Source: Rhabditoides inermis
Lineage: Eukaryota > Nematoda > Chromadorea > Rhabditida > Rhabditidae
Reading direction: 5' to 3'
Length of the DNA: 64,000 bases
NCBI GenBank assembly: GCA_963966185.1
Contig: CAWZYM010000148.1
Span: 449,001-513,000 of the forward strand
Part shown: piece after piece, positions 21,601-33,372 of the stretch
How positions within the stretch are numbered: position 1 is the first letter of the stretch
Layout: the number at the start of each line of letters is the position of its first letter
Made by a program: the position numbers and the translations under genes
Notes under the pieces: generated by a model
Told to the model about the DNA's origin: nothing
Databases searched by the model: none
Seen by the model: the letters and a program-made list of their open reading frames with translations, nothing else

Positions 21601-24600
21601 TGCTCACCATACTCGTGTCGTTCCGGGTCGACGGAGAAGGAACACGGCTGAGGCGAGCCGTCTTCACAGGCACCACACTCTCATTGGCAGCAGCGGACGA
21701 AGTCAGCGGGCGCTTCCTCGAATAGAAGCGGGCAGGCGGAGAAGTAGAGTCGGGTGAAACCGAACACTGAAAGGAATTACAATAGTCAAGTACTTCAGAA
21801 ATATTGATTGAATCTCACCTCGCTGATGCCGCTGTCGTCGATCTCACTGCTGGAGCTGGTGTCGAGATGTGTGTTGTTGTGAGAGGGCAGGGGATCGCGA
21901 CGACTGCCGGGGATGGCGGGATAGGGCACTCCCATGGCGTGTCGGAAGGGACAGCGGGAGCGGTGTGTGACGAGGTGGGCATGCGAGTCCGGATCGGTCA
22001 GCCAACGAGTAGGCTCCACGTGAACGGTCGCTGGCTGAATGCGCATGGGTTACACTTCCTCGGCGCAGATACTATCTCACCTTCTTGATGTTGCGCAACT
22101 CTTTCGGGATCCGTTTCTCGCAGTCATAGCACACTGCGATCATGTTGCAGTCGTCGTCGACGGCGACCACTCGGAAGTAGACGGCGGTGCCAGGGTGGGT
22201 ACGAGAGTTCCACCTGAATGGTTGTTGAATGAAGGCTAGGGGGACCACGACTCACTTGTAGTAGAGCTGTCCCTCGACGCGCCGGATGCAGCTGGTATCG
22301 AATCGGGGAAAATGGTCCATGTCTGTAATGGGTATGGAGTTGTGCGTGAGGAGATGTTTATATATAGGTTGACGGCACAAGTGATGTTGTACTGCGCGAT
22401 ACCGCGGGGCATGTCGGCATCGCAGGGGCTAATTGGAGATGGGAGGAGGCGGTGATTACAAGGATATGCGTGGTGCCGATGGCTGAAAGGTCATCTGTGT
22501 TGTGCAACAGCGATGCGTACTCTACTGGTCAGTCTGGCGGCAACACGGTATAAGTGTCAGGGGTGACGCAATGAAGGAGAAGTGAAATTTGATACGATTG
22601 ACACGTTTATTGATATAGAGCAATATGCGAAACGGGAAGTTATTCAAACGGTTCTTGATTCAGGCAGTGCAAATGAGTTTTGCTTGTCTCAAGTTGTTTT
22701 CTTCTCGAAATAATAACTGCAAGACACTTTTCAAGAACCACTCATTACTCAATGAATTTCACATCATAAATTTCACATCATGTGTGTTTCAGCTGGATGG
22801 GCGACTTTTCGACGTCTCGCAATGTGCCGAAGCTGATGAGCCGAATGGGACAGTGCTTCACACAGGCACAGGTAGAGAGATGAAATTCTGGCGACGGAAC
22901 CATGTTATGGTCTCGTAGAGTGAGAAGAGAAGTGGTGTTTGTGTTCAGCCGACTGTGTTGCTGTCTCGCCGTGAGTGGAGGGTGGACCCTGACATTGAAG
23001 GAGGCGAGGGACACCCTGATACTGGAGAGACGGTCAGCACTAATTAGCTTTTTACGGAAGTTGTAAGATGTAATGACAACCTTATTCCTCGTGTTGCAGT
23101 ACTGTTTCTCTGACGGGTGTGGTCGTATCGCGCCCTCTCTGGCTCGCCGCGTCGCAGCCGCACTCCAACTGGAGATCGTACCCAGCTGCTTCCAGGTACG
23201 GGGGAGGGGAGGAGTGGAGGGAGGGGCGGTATGATTGGCCATCACGCGCGCACTCACACCTTCTGATTTTGACGATGACGTTTATGCTAGATGAATTGAT
23301 GTTATTCGTGAAATTTACTTAGGATCATTGTTCAAGTTGCACGTCGATCGTTGATTGAATAATTGCAGCGTAAAGTTGATGGAACTGGACAGACAGACAG
23401 ACAGACAGAGAGACCGACAGACGGGTTTCGACTCGATGTGTTCAGGTTCGCTTCAAGGGCTTCAAGGGAGTGGTGTCGATCGACCCGGAGCTGGAGTGGC
23501 AGCCGGACGGGGCGGTAGTGGTGTTCCGCAAGAGCCAGCAGAAGTTCCTCGACCCTGCAGAAGACGACGACACTGTGCTGGAGGTACGGGATGAGATGTA
23601 GTCATTGTGAGAACAGTGAGTGTATAATAGGTCTTTAGGTTGTCAAGTACGCGATGCCGAGTCCGGTGTGTCTAAACCGACCGCTCATCACCATCCTCGA
23701 TCAGGTAACGTTCAGTGCATAGATCATCCGCCTGTTATTTATAGTGTTTGTTCCTGTTCTCGTTTACGGAAAATTTCATTATTGGTGATTGCTGTTGAGT
23801 ACAGCCATGATCTATTGCGTTTTGTGTTAGTACCTAAGTGTATAATTACGTTGAAACTTGGTTAAACATGTTCAAATATATTGTGCATCACTTCACTTAT
23901 TGAATGCGTTGTACTATCCCGGATTGTCTCCCCTGTTGTAGGTGTCGGAGCGGCAGGGTGTGGCTCTGCACGCGCGTCTCTGCCGCAAGATCCACAGCTA
24001 CCTGGAGAAGGAGCTCAGCAACCTGGCCGGTCAGCACCGCACACACTCTGCTTACCTTCTCTCTCTCTCTCTCTCCTCCTTCTCCTATCAACGATATCCT
24101 TCCAGGCATGCTTCTTTCGGAGCGCGAGGCGGCCCTCGGTCTCACCCAGCGACTCTCGTTGCCCATCGACTTCACCCGACTCAACGCGTGTGGATTCAGG
24201 TGGGCTAGTTATCATCGAATAACAACCAGTGTGTGCAGTCTGACCGATGAGCCGTTCTTCCGCCGTCTGCTGGTTGCCGTGTATCGATACAACATCAGTC
24301 AGCACCTCAGCAAGGTGAGGATCAGGGGAAAGTGTGGATACTCTAAGTTATTTAAATCACAACATCCAAAAATGGTGTTCAATTTGTTTATGCGGCATGT
24401 GAAATTAGAGACGCAATCAATCTAAAGTGTAACGAGTGTTAAAGTGAAAAGTCGACTGATGTTATTGTTTGTGTTTAAGTGGTAAGCGAGGGGACGAGAA
24501 TCAAAGCGGTGGGTGTAGAAGGAAACGAAACACTAGACGAAAAGACACTATAAGCAAAGTAGAGAAGAAGAAATCGATTTAATATATTGCTGCGTCGCTC

Positions 24601-27600
24601 TGTGCGTGGCCGACTAGGGATGCTTGTTGACGTCGTCGTATTGAGTCATTCCCATCACCGACTTGTCCTTGGACTTTCTGAACAAACGAGTGGTATGCGT
24701 GCTACGGCGACACGCTACTCACTCCTTTTTCGAGCCACATTCCTTGGTCTTGAGGCGCCGCGACACACTCGGCTCCTGTGTCTTGTCCTCGCTGCCGCGC
24801 GGTCTCCTTCATATCAATCGATAAGTGCCACTGACTGCTACCAGTAAGATAGGGTACCCGGTACTCACTTGATTTCTGTCATCGTGGAGAGTCCGCCCAT
24901 CTGTGTCATCTGCGACTTGTTCTCGTGCACGGCGCTCATCATGGATGCACCCGTGCTCTTTGGCTTGTTCTTGGCATCCACTGGTTCCATCTGCGTCTGT
25001 TGCACAGCGCTCATGTCATCTCCCGACTTGCTTCGCTTGGTTCCCTTCTTCCTTTTGGCCTTCTGCGTCGGCTTCTCCAGGTCCTTGAGATTCTCCTTGT
25101 CCGAGCCGGTTCCGGTCTCTGGATCCGCCACGTGCAGTGTCTGCGTGCGCATCACCGACTGCTCTTTCTTGCCCGGCTTTTCCGACTCGCCCTCCGAGTC
25201 CTTCTTCTTCTTCGATTTGGACGCACCAGATTTCGAGTCGTCCTTGTCCTTCTTCTTCTTTCCCTTTTTCGTAACCGTCTTGTCCGACGATTTGGATTTC
25301 TTGGACTTGTCCTTGGACTTGGAATTGTCCTTCTCCTTGTCAGATTTCTTTTTGGATTTGGACACATCCTTGTCGTCCTCGTCCTTTTTTCCCTTCTTGG
25401 ATCCCTTGTTGGAGCCCTTTTGGGATCCCTTCTGGGATCCTTTCTTGGACCCCTTGTTGGATCCTTTCCTGGACTTTTTGGATCCCTTATCGGATGGTCT
25501 GGTGGGTGGCTCGTCGCGCGGCATGTCTGGATTGACGGGCTTCTTCTTGCTGCCCTCCTTCTCTGCTGCTGCCTTGTTCGCTGCTTGCTTGGCGAGAAGA
25601 GACTTGTTGCGACGACTCTGTAACCAATCATCTTCATCGCCCCATGATCATTTCGTCTACCTCTTCGGCCTTTTCTTGGTCGGTGATAGTTTTGACCAGT
25701 TTGTCGAGCGCCACGTACTAGAATGAATGCATCATCCGCGTAACTGTCACCGTATCGTACCGTGTTTCCCTGGGCTGCGTTCCTGGGTCCGTTCTTGTTG
25801 GCCCCGTGCTGGGATGGCTGTGTGGCTGGCGACTTTCTCGTCTTGTCTCCTTGTGTGCGTGGCCCGGCCCCGGCTGCGGCTGCCTCCGCGCCCTTCTTCT
25901 CCTGCTCAGAGTGCGAGTCCAGGTCGGTCTGAAAACGTGACTATTATACTATGATATCTTCCGTAAACACACCTTCTGCTCGGCCTCCTTTTTAGCCTGC
26001 AGATTCCACTCGGCGGCGAGATTGCCATTAGGCGCACCTGCAGCCAAGGGTTACCGATTACGGTACTATACAGTATGCCGTACCTGGTGCGGGCGCGGCG
26101 GCTGGTGCTGCCGGAGCGGCGACTGGGGCTGGTGCCGGTTCTGCGGGTACAGCTGCTCCAGGTGAATCGGGCTTCTTTGAAGACTCGTCGTTCTGAAAGG
26201 AGATGGGTGTGGTAGAAGTGTATTGGATGGATACCTTCTTGCCGCATGCGACGAGCGATGCGAGGGCGAGCAGACATGCGGGTATGAGTTGTAGTAGGAG
26301 GAGTAGGGTGGGTAGGGGCGGCACGGTGTCTGGCGGGGAGAGTGCGGGTGGAGGAGGAGGCACCATCCTCCCACGGACACTCCACTGCGAATGGACGCAT
26401 CCCGCGCGCGGTGGGCAGAGATGCGAGTGAGAGAGGGGTGTGAGGGGAGGGAAATGAGGGCGAGGCTAGACACGACATGGCACGTTGCAGGCCAAGATCT
26501 TCCTGCCGCCGCACATGGGACGCTCCATGTACGGCATAGTGGACGAGTCCGGGCTGCTGCAGTATGGACAGGTGGGGGAAGAAGGAAGACAGAGATGGTA
26601 GACTCATCTGTTCAGGTATTCATCCAGTACTCTTCGAGTGTGCGCAAGAGCTCGGACAAGCCTGTGCTGTACACGGGTGAGTGTTGTCTGCGAGTGGTTG
26701 TTGTGGTGTGCTATGGAATGGTATAGTTAGAATCAACGAGTTGGGTATTTCTGCGCCCAGCCGCCTCACAGGAATGATGGGCACGCGACGTGGATCTGGC
26801 TCTCTTTTTATATTACTTTCTTCCGTTCTCTGACCGTAGGAAGGGACAAAGGAAAGAGGCGTTTTGCACACTTTATGTTTGCGAGTTTAGTTCTGGTTTC
26901 AGGCCGCGTGCTGGTGACGAAGAACCCGTGTCACGTGGCTGGGGACGTGCGCATGTTCGATGCGGTGTGGCAGCCGGCCCTCTCGCATCTATTCGATGTG
27001 ATCGTCTTCCCCCGATGGGGACCCAGACCCCATCCCGACCAGATGGCTGGTATGTCTGCCTTTTTATTCATGTTTACAATAGACTTTTGGTATGGTATAA
27101 TTTGTAACTATTACTGTGAGAGTGAGAGTGTTTTCAGGTTCTGACTTGGACGGGGACGAGTACTGTGTGATGTTCGACCCCGACCTGTTCTTCGACCACA
27201 ACGAGGAGCCGATGGTGTTCCCGAAACAGAAGCCAGAGGAGTTCGACACCACACCCACCGTACGTGTCACTCACGACGGCCACCTACACTTCTCACACCT
27301 TTCTCTTAGAGTTTTTGCTCGGTAAAGTGGACAAAAATCCCAAATGATTGACTGAATTCTACACGAGTTATGATTCGCAGGCAGGCTGACTGTTGCGAAA
27401 GAGTTGTAGCAAAACTCGTCAGAGGATCCGAACCCGCGACCCGTGGTTGTCAGGCAAAACTTTAACCAGTTGCGCCATAGAAGAAATGTCTGCTGGCTGC
27501 TAATTCTGAGCGACCTCACTGCGTTTATCGAAAAGAAATGACGGTCCTTTCTTATCAATTTCTGGTGAAACGTAAGCTCGCGAAAACATGAAAGCGCTTA

Positions 27601-30572
27601 GTTACCGTATCATCCATTTGAAATTTTCGTGCCCGGACCCACCATGGGGAAGCTAGTGGGTCTTTTCAATTTTTGCCGCCTTTAAAGAAACTAAGTAAGA
27701 AATCCTGAAAACGTCTGATATCGTTGAATGTGCTGTGAAGTTGATGCTGGTGAAACTGTCAATTGGAGGATATGTGATAAGTGGGAAGAATTGATATCCC
27801 ATTTCAGACGGAAGACATGGTTGACTTCTTCCTCAAGTACCTCCGTCAGGATTCGATCGGTCGGATGAGCAACGCGCATATCAACAGCGCCGACTGGAAC
27901 GGGCTGTTCAGGTAGGGAGCAGGGTCTAGTTGTATGTGGTTTGTGAATTGTGAGGAAGGTTTCAAGTTTGATAGTGTTGATTGAGAATCCAGTTATAGCA
28001 TTGCATTGGTACAAATTCATTCCAAGTAACACATGCGTTGATACGTATGATGTGTGTTGATAGATATGTGGTAGTGTTGTAGCGAGGTGTCGAACGAGAT
28101 TGCCCGCAAGTGCAGTGTGGCAGTGGACTTCCCGAAGAGCGGCATACCGGCAGCTCCACTGGAGAGGAACGAGCAGTGCGAGGGGGTGCCAGACTACATG
28201 TACAAGTGAGTGGGGGGAGGGAGGGAGGGGAGAGGGAAGGAGAGAGAGAAAGAGAGAGAAAGAGAGAGAAAGAGAGAGAGAAAGAGATTCGTTTCAGCCC
28301 CGTGAAGCCGATGTACCGCAGTCGACGGCTGAATGGACAGTTGTACAGGTGCGACTTTTCTTGTTAGATTTTTTTTAAATTAATTTATTTTTGTGGGTAA
28401 GGGGGTTCCAGGAGATTGTTGGTTTCGGTTGCATTATGATATTATTTTGCGGTGCAGCCTATTACTTGTGATTTTATTGTTCGAAGAATCGTATAATATT
28501 ACGCGTTTTCATGACTAAATGGGAAAACTTCTATCCTACTAAGATATGACCGATACCTCTTTCGTTATTGTTTTTTACTGGTTCTACTCTTACTTAGTTT
28601 CCCGTGAAACTTGAAACTTTGCATTTCACATTCTTTAGGAAGGCGAAGCGCGTAGAGGAGATAGTGGAATCGACGGAGAGAGATGTGGAGACGGGATGGG
28701 ATGACAAGGTGGGAGAGAGAGGGGGAGGGGGTGATGGTCCCTTTGCAGCCGGACCCGGTGCTGCTCCCCCCGGACAGCGATCCATTCGAGGGAGACGAGG
28801 GTCTGCGGAGACAGAGTGAGATGCTGAGGGACGAGTATGCTGGAAAGATACAGGTAGGGGAGAGCAAATGGGAGTGGGTAGCAGGAGGGAGAAGATTGCT
28901 CATGTGCACAACATGTAAGTAGCATTCCGTATTTAGATTGACGGCGTGCAATCATTTACTTTTGCGTTTCTGTGAAACCGATTTGTGTTGCATTTTCAAA
29001 TGCTTACGATGTTTCAGCAACTTCTGGACGAATACGGTATCACAGATGAGGCGGCGGTTGTGAGTGGACACATGATCACACTCAAGAGACTGGCTGCCAT
29101 GGAGAAGGTAGGGAGAGAGAGGGGGAGAGAGAGGGGGAGAGAGAGGGGGAGGGAGGGAGAGATAACGTTTGTTGACAGGACGACTACTCGTTCTACCACA
29201 CGGACAAGATCGTGGAGCTCCGCTACCAGAGGATATTCGACTACTACCGCAAGATGTTCTTCGAGGTAGTCCGCATCAAGTGTTGTTAATGTTATTCAAC
29301 TCTCACTTAGCTATGTCACGTGGTTACTTATTGTGTTTTCGGACGTTAACTGGAAAAGCACGAAAGAGCGGTTTATTGGATGCATAAATAACAGTTGCGT
29401 GTTTCACTATAGTATGAAACTTATTGTGTGTGTTGAGGAGTTTGGTGGCGAGGACGAGTTCTCGGAGAATGACGGTCGGGGTGACCGGGTGGTGCGGACG
29501 GACTGTGCAATGGAGAGGAAGGCGCGCGCGTGGTATGCGGTCGCCTATGCTGCGAGTGAGTCGGCAACTGCAGACTGTTCGCATTTCACCAGATACCAAG
29601 CATTGCAGCATCAATTACACATCCTTTAACTGTGCTACATTGAAACGTATGGGTGTATGGATGCCGTGTGCACCAGTGTGCTCCGTTGCAGTCTCGTCTC
29701 GGTCGCGTCGCGGCCGCCGCGCGACCCGGCCCCTGCCATGCAGGTCGTTCCCATGGATAGTGTGGGACGTCCTCGCCGCATACAAGAGGACCAGGGTAGG
29801 TGGGAAGGGGGGGGGGGGAGAGAGAGAGGGAGAGAAGTGTCTGTGTTTCAGTTGCTGCAGTTGCAAGAGTCGACAGTCGTCCCGCCGTCTCCTCTCGCCG
29901 ACAGACTCACTGACAAGGTCGGTCTGGGAAGTCCCCTCCAAGTGCATGATACTTGTCACCATGTCACCATGTACTTCTTCAATCTTTGCTTGATCGCTCA
30001 GTCTCACTTGTCAGGCTATGTCCTTTTTGTCAGGTGGTCTCTATCCGTGACCGTTTCCCGGATGAGTGGTCCATCTATCGGGCAGAAGTCGAACACGATG
30101 TCGAGCCTGTCGCAAGGTAAACATTGCACATTGCTTTTATTATTTATTTTTATTATTTTTATTATTAATATTATGTTGTGTTAAAAAAAGCGTCTACTGG
30201 AGGATTATCACCATTTTTCTCTTCTTTGGGTTGTGATTCACATGAAACAAATTGTTTCCATGATTAATGTTGTAACCAAATAATTAATGTTGAGTTTTGA
30301 GGTACGCGCGCGCATACGGCCCGATGCTGATCAATGTGCTCTTCGCACTCAACAGGTGGCTCGTCGAGGTGAGGAGGGGGAGGGGGATAGAGAGAGAGAG
30401 GGGAGGGAGAAAGGGTAGTATCATGTGAAGGTATAGGGTACGTAGCGTTAAGTTGTTTTAATCGTTCATGTTTGTGTTGTTATGCAGGACCCTCTGTTCT
30501 GCGAGTCGCGGGTGTCGATGGAACACGTGGCCAGGCTGTTCATCCGATGGGGACTCGGCAGGAGGTGGGCAC

Positions 30573-30621
<49 letters not shown>

Positions 30622-31152
30622 AGGGTTGAGAGTGGTTGTTGAGGTGTGGCGGCGAGCGGGCGGAGGACGAGGCTCGAATGGCGGAGTCGGTGGGCGAGAA
30701 TGTGCGCGTGTTCGCCCAGCAGGTAGGTGCAGAGAGAGGACAAGGGAGTGTTAGCGACAGTGTCCTTTCCAGCTCCCCCCTCCTTCCTCCTCTCCCTCCT
30801 CTCCCCCGCTTGTCACCGCTATGCCCCCGCCCGGACCCGTACTCATCGCCTTTGTCAGGTAACAACACATTATACATGTTCATTTTGTGTGTCGATTGTG
30901 TGTCAGCCTTGCAGGTTCCTCTCGTCGCAGCAGTTTGCGCTGTGTGCTCGCGTGGATCTCTCGATCGATGGTCGGGAGGGCCCGGTGCTGCTCAGACCCT
31001 GCCAGTGGCAGCCGTTACATCACGTACGGGGCAGCAGGCTATTCCATACGCAGTACGTGTGTTTGCAGGCAGCGTTCAAGGCTCTGCACACTGTGGCTAT
31101 CACTGGTCGGTTAGATGCCCTGAGGCTAGGAGAGGAGAGGGAGGGAGCGGCA

Positions 31153-31184
<32 letters not shown>

Positions 31185-31514
31185 CTCCCGTCCCTTGCAG
31201 CCGTGTCGATGGAGTGCGAGGCTCGCGATCCTCTGATCGTGTCGGCTGAGCTCTTCTCGGACAACAACCAGATGTACAACAGAAGGCTCGCCTTGAGGGT
31301 GCTACAGGTATGTTTTTTTTTGATACACCTACCTTTTAACAAGGAAATAGTAGTAATTTATGTATGAGTATGTGGATATGACTGTGCTTGTTGCAGGAGT
31401 GGTCTGGAGTGTCTCAGTTGATGGCTCGTGACCTGGGCCACGGAAGGCGGAACGAGCTGATTGTGACGAGTGTGGGAAGTGTGGCCGCCAGACAGAAACT
31501 AGCCAGGTGAGTGT

Positions 31515-31556
<42 letters not shown>

Positions 31557-31883
31557 AGAGAGAGATGGAAACATGTGGGTGATAAGTTGTGGATGTGATC
31601 ATGCTAATCGTAACCGTCCATGTAAATGAAGTGTAACTGATGGATGTGTAGTTGATGTGAAATTGAAACGTGTCTGCTTAGGTCTTAGGTTGCGTTTCTT
31701 CGAGATAGGACCGCTCGTATATTCCGCACTTTCGACTTGTTGAAAAGTGTTCGATTATCAATCCGATGGCTTTATTCATCTGCTAATGTTGCATGCAGGC
31801 TGTTGCTGATTCCTGTGCAGCGTCTAAAGCAGGCGATCCGAGAGGACAAGATACCCACTGAAGCCATCATCGACACTCTGTAG
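8891..31883 (+). CDS. Cellular RNA-dependent RNA polymerase (EGO-1/RRF family), 58-exon model
   Basis: RdRPs of this family make secondary or 26G-type small RNAs from mRNA templates. The model uses ATG 8891 and stop TAG 31883; exon lengths sum to 5,577 nt (1,858 aa), and every junction keeps frame. N-terminus (8891-9226) looks like a CUE/UBA ubiquitin-binding fold ([25 protein letters not shown]). Exons 9464-9598, 12881-12970, 13558-13716, 13900-13989 and 14951-15085 are Pro/Gly-rich and less certain. RdRP core: [14 protein letters not shown] (19688), [11 protein letters not shown] (19836), WMGDF...RMGQCF (22793), [20 protein letters not shown] (26491), catalytic [14 protein letters not shown] (27138, DxDGD), FPWIVWDVL (29692). 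Length is nearer to RRF-3 than EGO-1, as weak evidence. Oddities: a GC donor at 16630; an exon at 20596 ([11 protein letters not shown]) with no AG just upstream; nested minus-strand genes in two introns. The CUE part could be a separate gene. Confidence 0.85.
9274..9463. other. Intron 2 remainder, nothing recognised
   Basis: Follows the duplicated segment and ends at a GAG-type acceptor (TTGAG, 9459-9463). No gene or repeat seen. Confidence 0.5.
9869..9985 (+). repeat. 117-bp direct repeat R1, copy 1
   Basis: The block from ATAATTTACTTTTCG to GGTCGTTGCTTTC recurs at 13099-13215 with no difference seen. The two copies bracket 3.2 kb of intron sequence holding the minisatellite and the LINE relic, so the bracketed block may be a composite insertion. 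Confidence 0.8.
9986..11849. other. Intron sequence, no gene recognised
   Basis: Besides the 33-bp minisatellite, only uncharacterised GC-rich sequence. A minus-strand open frame at 10479-11153 runs through the repeat and shows no known motif. Confidence 0.5.
10486..10650 (+). repeat. 33-bp minisatellite
   Basis: Four to five copies of a 33-bp unit starting GGAGCCCAGGGGGCGAAGCG (starts near 10486, 10519, 10552, 10585, 10618), with degenerate units to about 10760. The unit is a multiple of three, so it leaves frames open on both strands; the resulting peptides look fortuitous. Confidence 0.8.
11850..12430 (-). pseudogene. Non-LTR (LINE) reverse transcriptase C-terminal relic
   Basis: The minus strand encodes, in two frames, pieces resembling the end of LINE ORF2 proteins: [19 protein letters not shown] with [10 protein letters not shown] (12417 downward; compare the YLGSWIS...I..R...A region) and [20 protein letters not shown] with [11 protein letters not shown] (12206 downward; compare GH..R..D.R...Q...W). 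Frameshifts and stops separate the pieces and no catalytic domain remains. Confidence 0.55.
13025..13104 (+). repeat. 79-bp direct repeat R2, copy 1
   Basis: The sequence from GCATAAACCTGTCCC to GAGTGATAAT recurs at 13809-13887. Copy 1 runs directly into R1 copy 2 (13099). The two R2 copies bracket about 700 bp that include a candidate RdRP exon (13558-13716). Confidence 0.8.
13099..13215 (+). repeat. 117-bp direct repeat R1, copy 2
   Basis: Matches 9869-9985. Shares its first six bases with the end of R2 copy 1. Confidence 0.8.
13809..13887 (+). repeat. 79-bp direct repeat R2, copy 2
   Basis: Matches 13025-13104. Ends 12 bp before the candidate exon at 13900. Confidence 0.8.
13998..14915 (+). 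repeat. 8-bp satellite (TTCCCCTC)n in RdRP intron
   Basis: About 115 tandem copies of the octamer with scattered substitutions (TCATCCCC, TTTCCCTC, TTCCTCTC). Because 8 is not a multiple of 3 and the unit lacks stops, long Ser/Pro/Leu/Phe (plus) and Arg/Gly/Glu/Lys (minus) frames run through it; these are not taken as coding. It sits in the intron between exons ending 13989 and starting 14951. Confidence 0.95.
15635..15710 (+). repeat. (CT)n microsatellite in RdRP intron
   Basis: CT-dinucleotide run just after the donor at 15613. Similar GA/CT runs sit beside many exon borders in this window (for example 28247-28286, 30575-30615, 31158-31184, 31517-31565). Confidence 0.9.
21458..22320 (-). 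CDS. Nested gene in RdRP intron; FLYWCH-like N-terminus, function unknown
   Basis: Four minus-strand exons: 22256-22320, 22081-22213, 21819-22034, 21458-21766, each with clean GT-AG borders and a closed frame of 240 aa. The N-terminal ~60 residues ([39 protein letters not shown]) look like a small zinc-binding fold, perhaps FLYWCH-like, a call of low certainty. The middle is Ser-rich ([15 protein letters not shown]). The last ~100 residues are Pro/Arg-rich without known motifs. It lies wholly inside the RdRP intron 20682-22792 on the opposite strand, so it has its own promoter, presumably between 22321 and 22792. Confidence 0.6.
24614..26366 (-). CDS. Nested gene in RdRP intron; membrane-anchored Lys-rich protein, unknown function
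   Basis: Eight minus-strand exons (26235-26366, 26084-26192, 25973-26037, 25761-25928, 25661-25717, 24869-25617, 24723-24806, 24614-24677) close to a 475-aa frame. N-terminus: Pro-rich, then one hydrophobic segment ([20 protein letters not shown], residues ~21-40), then an Ala/Pro linker. Residues ~170-330 are almost pure Lys/Ser/Gly/Asp repeats ([11 protein letters not shown] units, KDKSKKSK). The C-terminal third repeats short M..TQ elements ([33 protein letters not shown]). It looks like a type of fast-evolving nematode membrane protein; no family is claimed. The acceptor of exon 7 (ATATGAAG) is weak. It sits in the RdRP intron 24315-26490. Confidence 0.7.
27412..27487 (-). pseudogene. tRNA-like sequence in RdRP intron
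   Basis: Minus strand shows A-box-like TGGCGCAACTGGTTAAAG and B-box-like CGGGTTCGGATCC about 40 nt on. Likely a tRNA-derived SINE head. It lies in the intron 27260-27807. Confidence 0.45.
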
Positions 31884-32226
31884 GGGGAGGGAAGCGAGTA
31901 GGCCATCTTCTCTTATACCCTCAAGCAAGTATGCAAGTTTTTCTTATTCTGTTTCTTGTTTGTGAGGATGTGTGTTTTATCAGGTGAATCTATCGGGGTG
32001 GAGGTAGATGAGTGTGTGTGTAAGATTTTGTTTTTAAATGCATGGTTTGTAATTCATAATACGCGTTCTTTTTATTTCCTATATGATCTAACGCCTTTGA
32101 TCTTGAGAGTTTTTATACGTGTGAGTAGAGCATTGCCTCGACATGTTTGTTCTCTTTTGTTTGTGAGAAATAAAATTGTTGTTTCAGAAATGGTTTTATT
32201 TCTGGTATGCAAATTTAGTTACTTGT
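31884..32226. other. Convergent intergenic spacer
   Basis: Separates the RdRP stop from the stop of the first saposin gene (opposite strand). Contains AATAAAA at 32169-32175, a possible RdRP polyadenylation signal. No gene seen. Confidence 0.5.
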
Positions 32227-32293
32227 TCAGCACATGTGGATCTTCTGGCAGACCTGCTGGGCGTTGGCTCCATTCTGAAATAGAAGGGGGAGT

Positions 32294-32332
<39 letters not shown>

Positions 32333-32756
32333 ACGGAGAGAGGGGTCTGTCTACCTGGAGCTCCTGGATGACCTGGTCGAGGTACTGGTCTACGTACTTC
32401 TTGCACTCGTCCTGCATGAACGGCAGCCTGTCGCACACCTTGTTCACCTGAAATTCCCATACACACAGAGAGATGAGAGAGAGAGAGAGAGAGAGAGGAA
32501 GGGAGCGTACCTCCTGCTCGATGACTGTCTTGTCTTGTGTGATGAACTGTTCGGCTACCTTGACCGCATCCACGCACAGCGAGCACTGCAACAGTCATGT
32601 ATAATACTTAGGAATTCCATGACCTCTCATGGCAAAGGAACTCTCTCCACAACTCGTGTTGGTATGCCGTGATCGTACCTTGAGCTCTGCCTGCTGGACA
32701 GGCACGAACGCCGAGGCAACGGCGACGAAAGCAAGGAGGGCGAGGAGGAAACGCAT
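32227..32756 (-). CDS. Saposin-like protein 1 (caenopore/SPP type), 97 aa
   Basis: Exons 32679-32756, 32511-32585, 32355-32447, 32227-32274, all phase 0. Signal peptide MRFLLALLAFVAVASAF, then one saposin-B domain. Cys pattern: CSLC at the domain start, C in NKVCDRL, C in QDECKKY, and C....C in VCQKIHMC, i.e. the six cysteines that form three disulfides in SPP/amoebapore proteins. Members of this family are secreted, often gut antimicrobial pore-formers or lipid binders. First of seven tandem genes, all on this strand. A GATA-type site (TTATCTTT, 32788) lies 32 bp upstream of the ATG, inside a foldback repeat. Confidence 0.85.
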
Positions 32757-32785
32757 GCCTGCAAGGCAGGAACTATTGCAAGAAA

Positions 32786-33090
32786 CATTATCTTTTAAAA
32801 GGACTTCCGTAAGAGAAGAGTTTGTGTTACTCAACGTAATGCAACAAAAGCTCATGCATTTTATCAATCGAAACAGTACACAAACCTGCTCTTTCTGCAA
32901 TAAAAACTAATGCGAGCAAATGTTGTATGTCGGGAAATTGATTTCGGTATCCGATCGATTATATATAACTTGTTGAACTATTGGAGCAGGTTTGTGTACT
33001 ATTTCGATTGATAAAATGCATGAGCTTTTGTTGCATTACGTTGAGTAACACAAACTCTTCTCTTACGGAAGTCCTTTTAAAAGATAATGA
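32786..33090. repeat. Foldback element upstream of saposin gene 1
   Basis: Arms 32786-32891 and 32985-33090 are near-perfect reverse complements. Sequence is related to the foldbacks at 2880-3190 and 46218-46575 (shared AACAAAAGC.CATGCA core). It occupies the promoter region of the saposin gene starting at 32756. Confidence 0.85.
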
Positions 33091-33294
33091 ATGTACTTTT
33101 ATTGGATTTCATATAAATCTATCTATATTAACATGAACCACAAAACATTTTTTTTAAGAAATTCAACAGTTCACCCACCTTGTTGAGTCCAAAATTGTAT
33201 AAAAACTTGCAAAAAAAGAGTTTAGGTAATGCTGATGGGAAAATTTACAATTCCAATGTCATTTCTATGTAAAATCATATTTTGCAAAAGGATT

Positions 33295-33372
33295 GCCACC
33301 AGCCGGAACCGAACTCGAGCCATGTGTCTCCACGGGCGCAATCGCTAACCACAACACTACTGTGCGCATGAC
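33295..33372 (-). pseudogene. tRNA-like sequence
   Basis: Minus strand: A-box-like TGTGGTTAGCG and B-box-like GAGTTCGGTTCC about 30 nt on, resembling a tRNA 5' half and T-arm. No complete cloverleaf found. Probably tRNA-derived repeat. Confidence 0.4.

Noticed and set aside
24869..25726. Long plus-strand hydrophobic/Phe-Leu-rich frame
   Set aside because: It is the complement of the Lys/Ser-rich exon of the minus-strand nested gene, which has splice sites and a full exon set.
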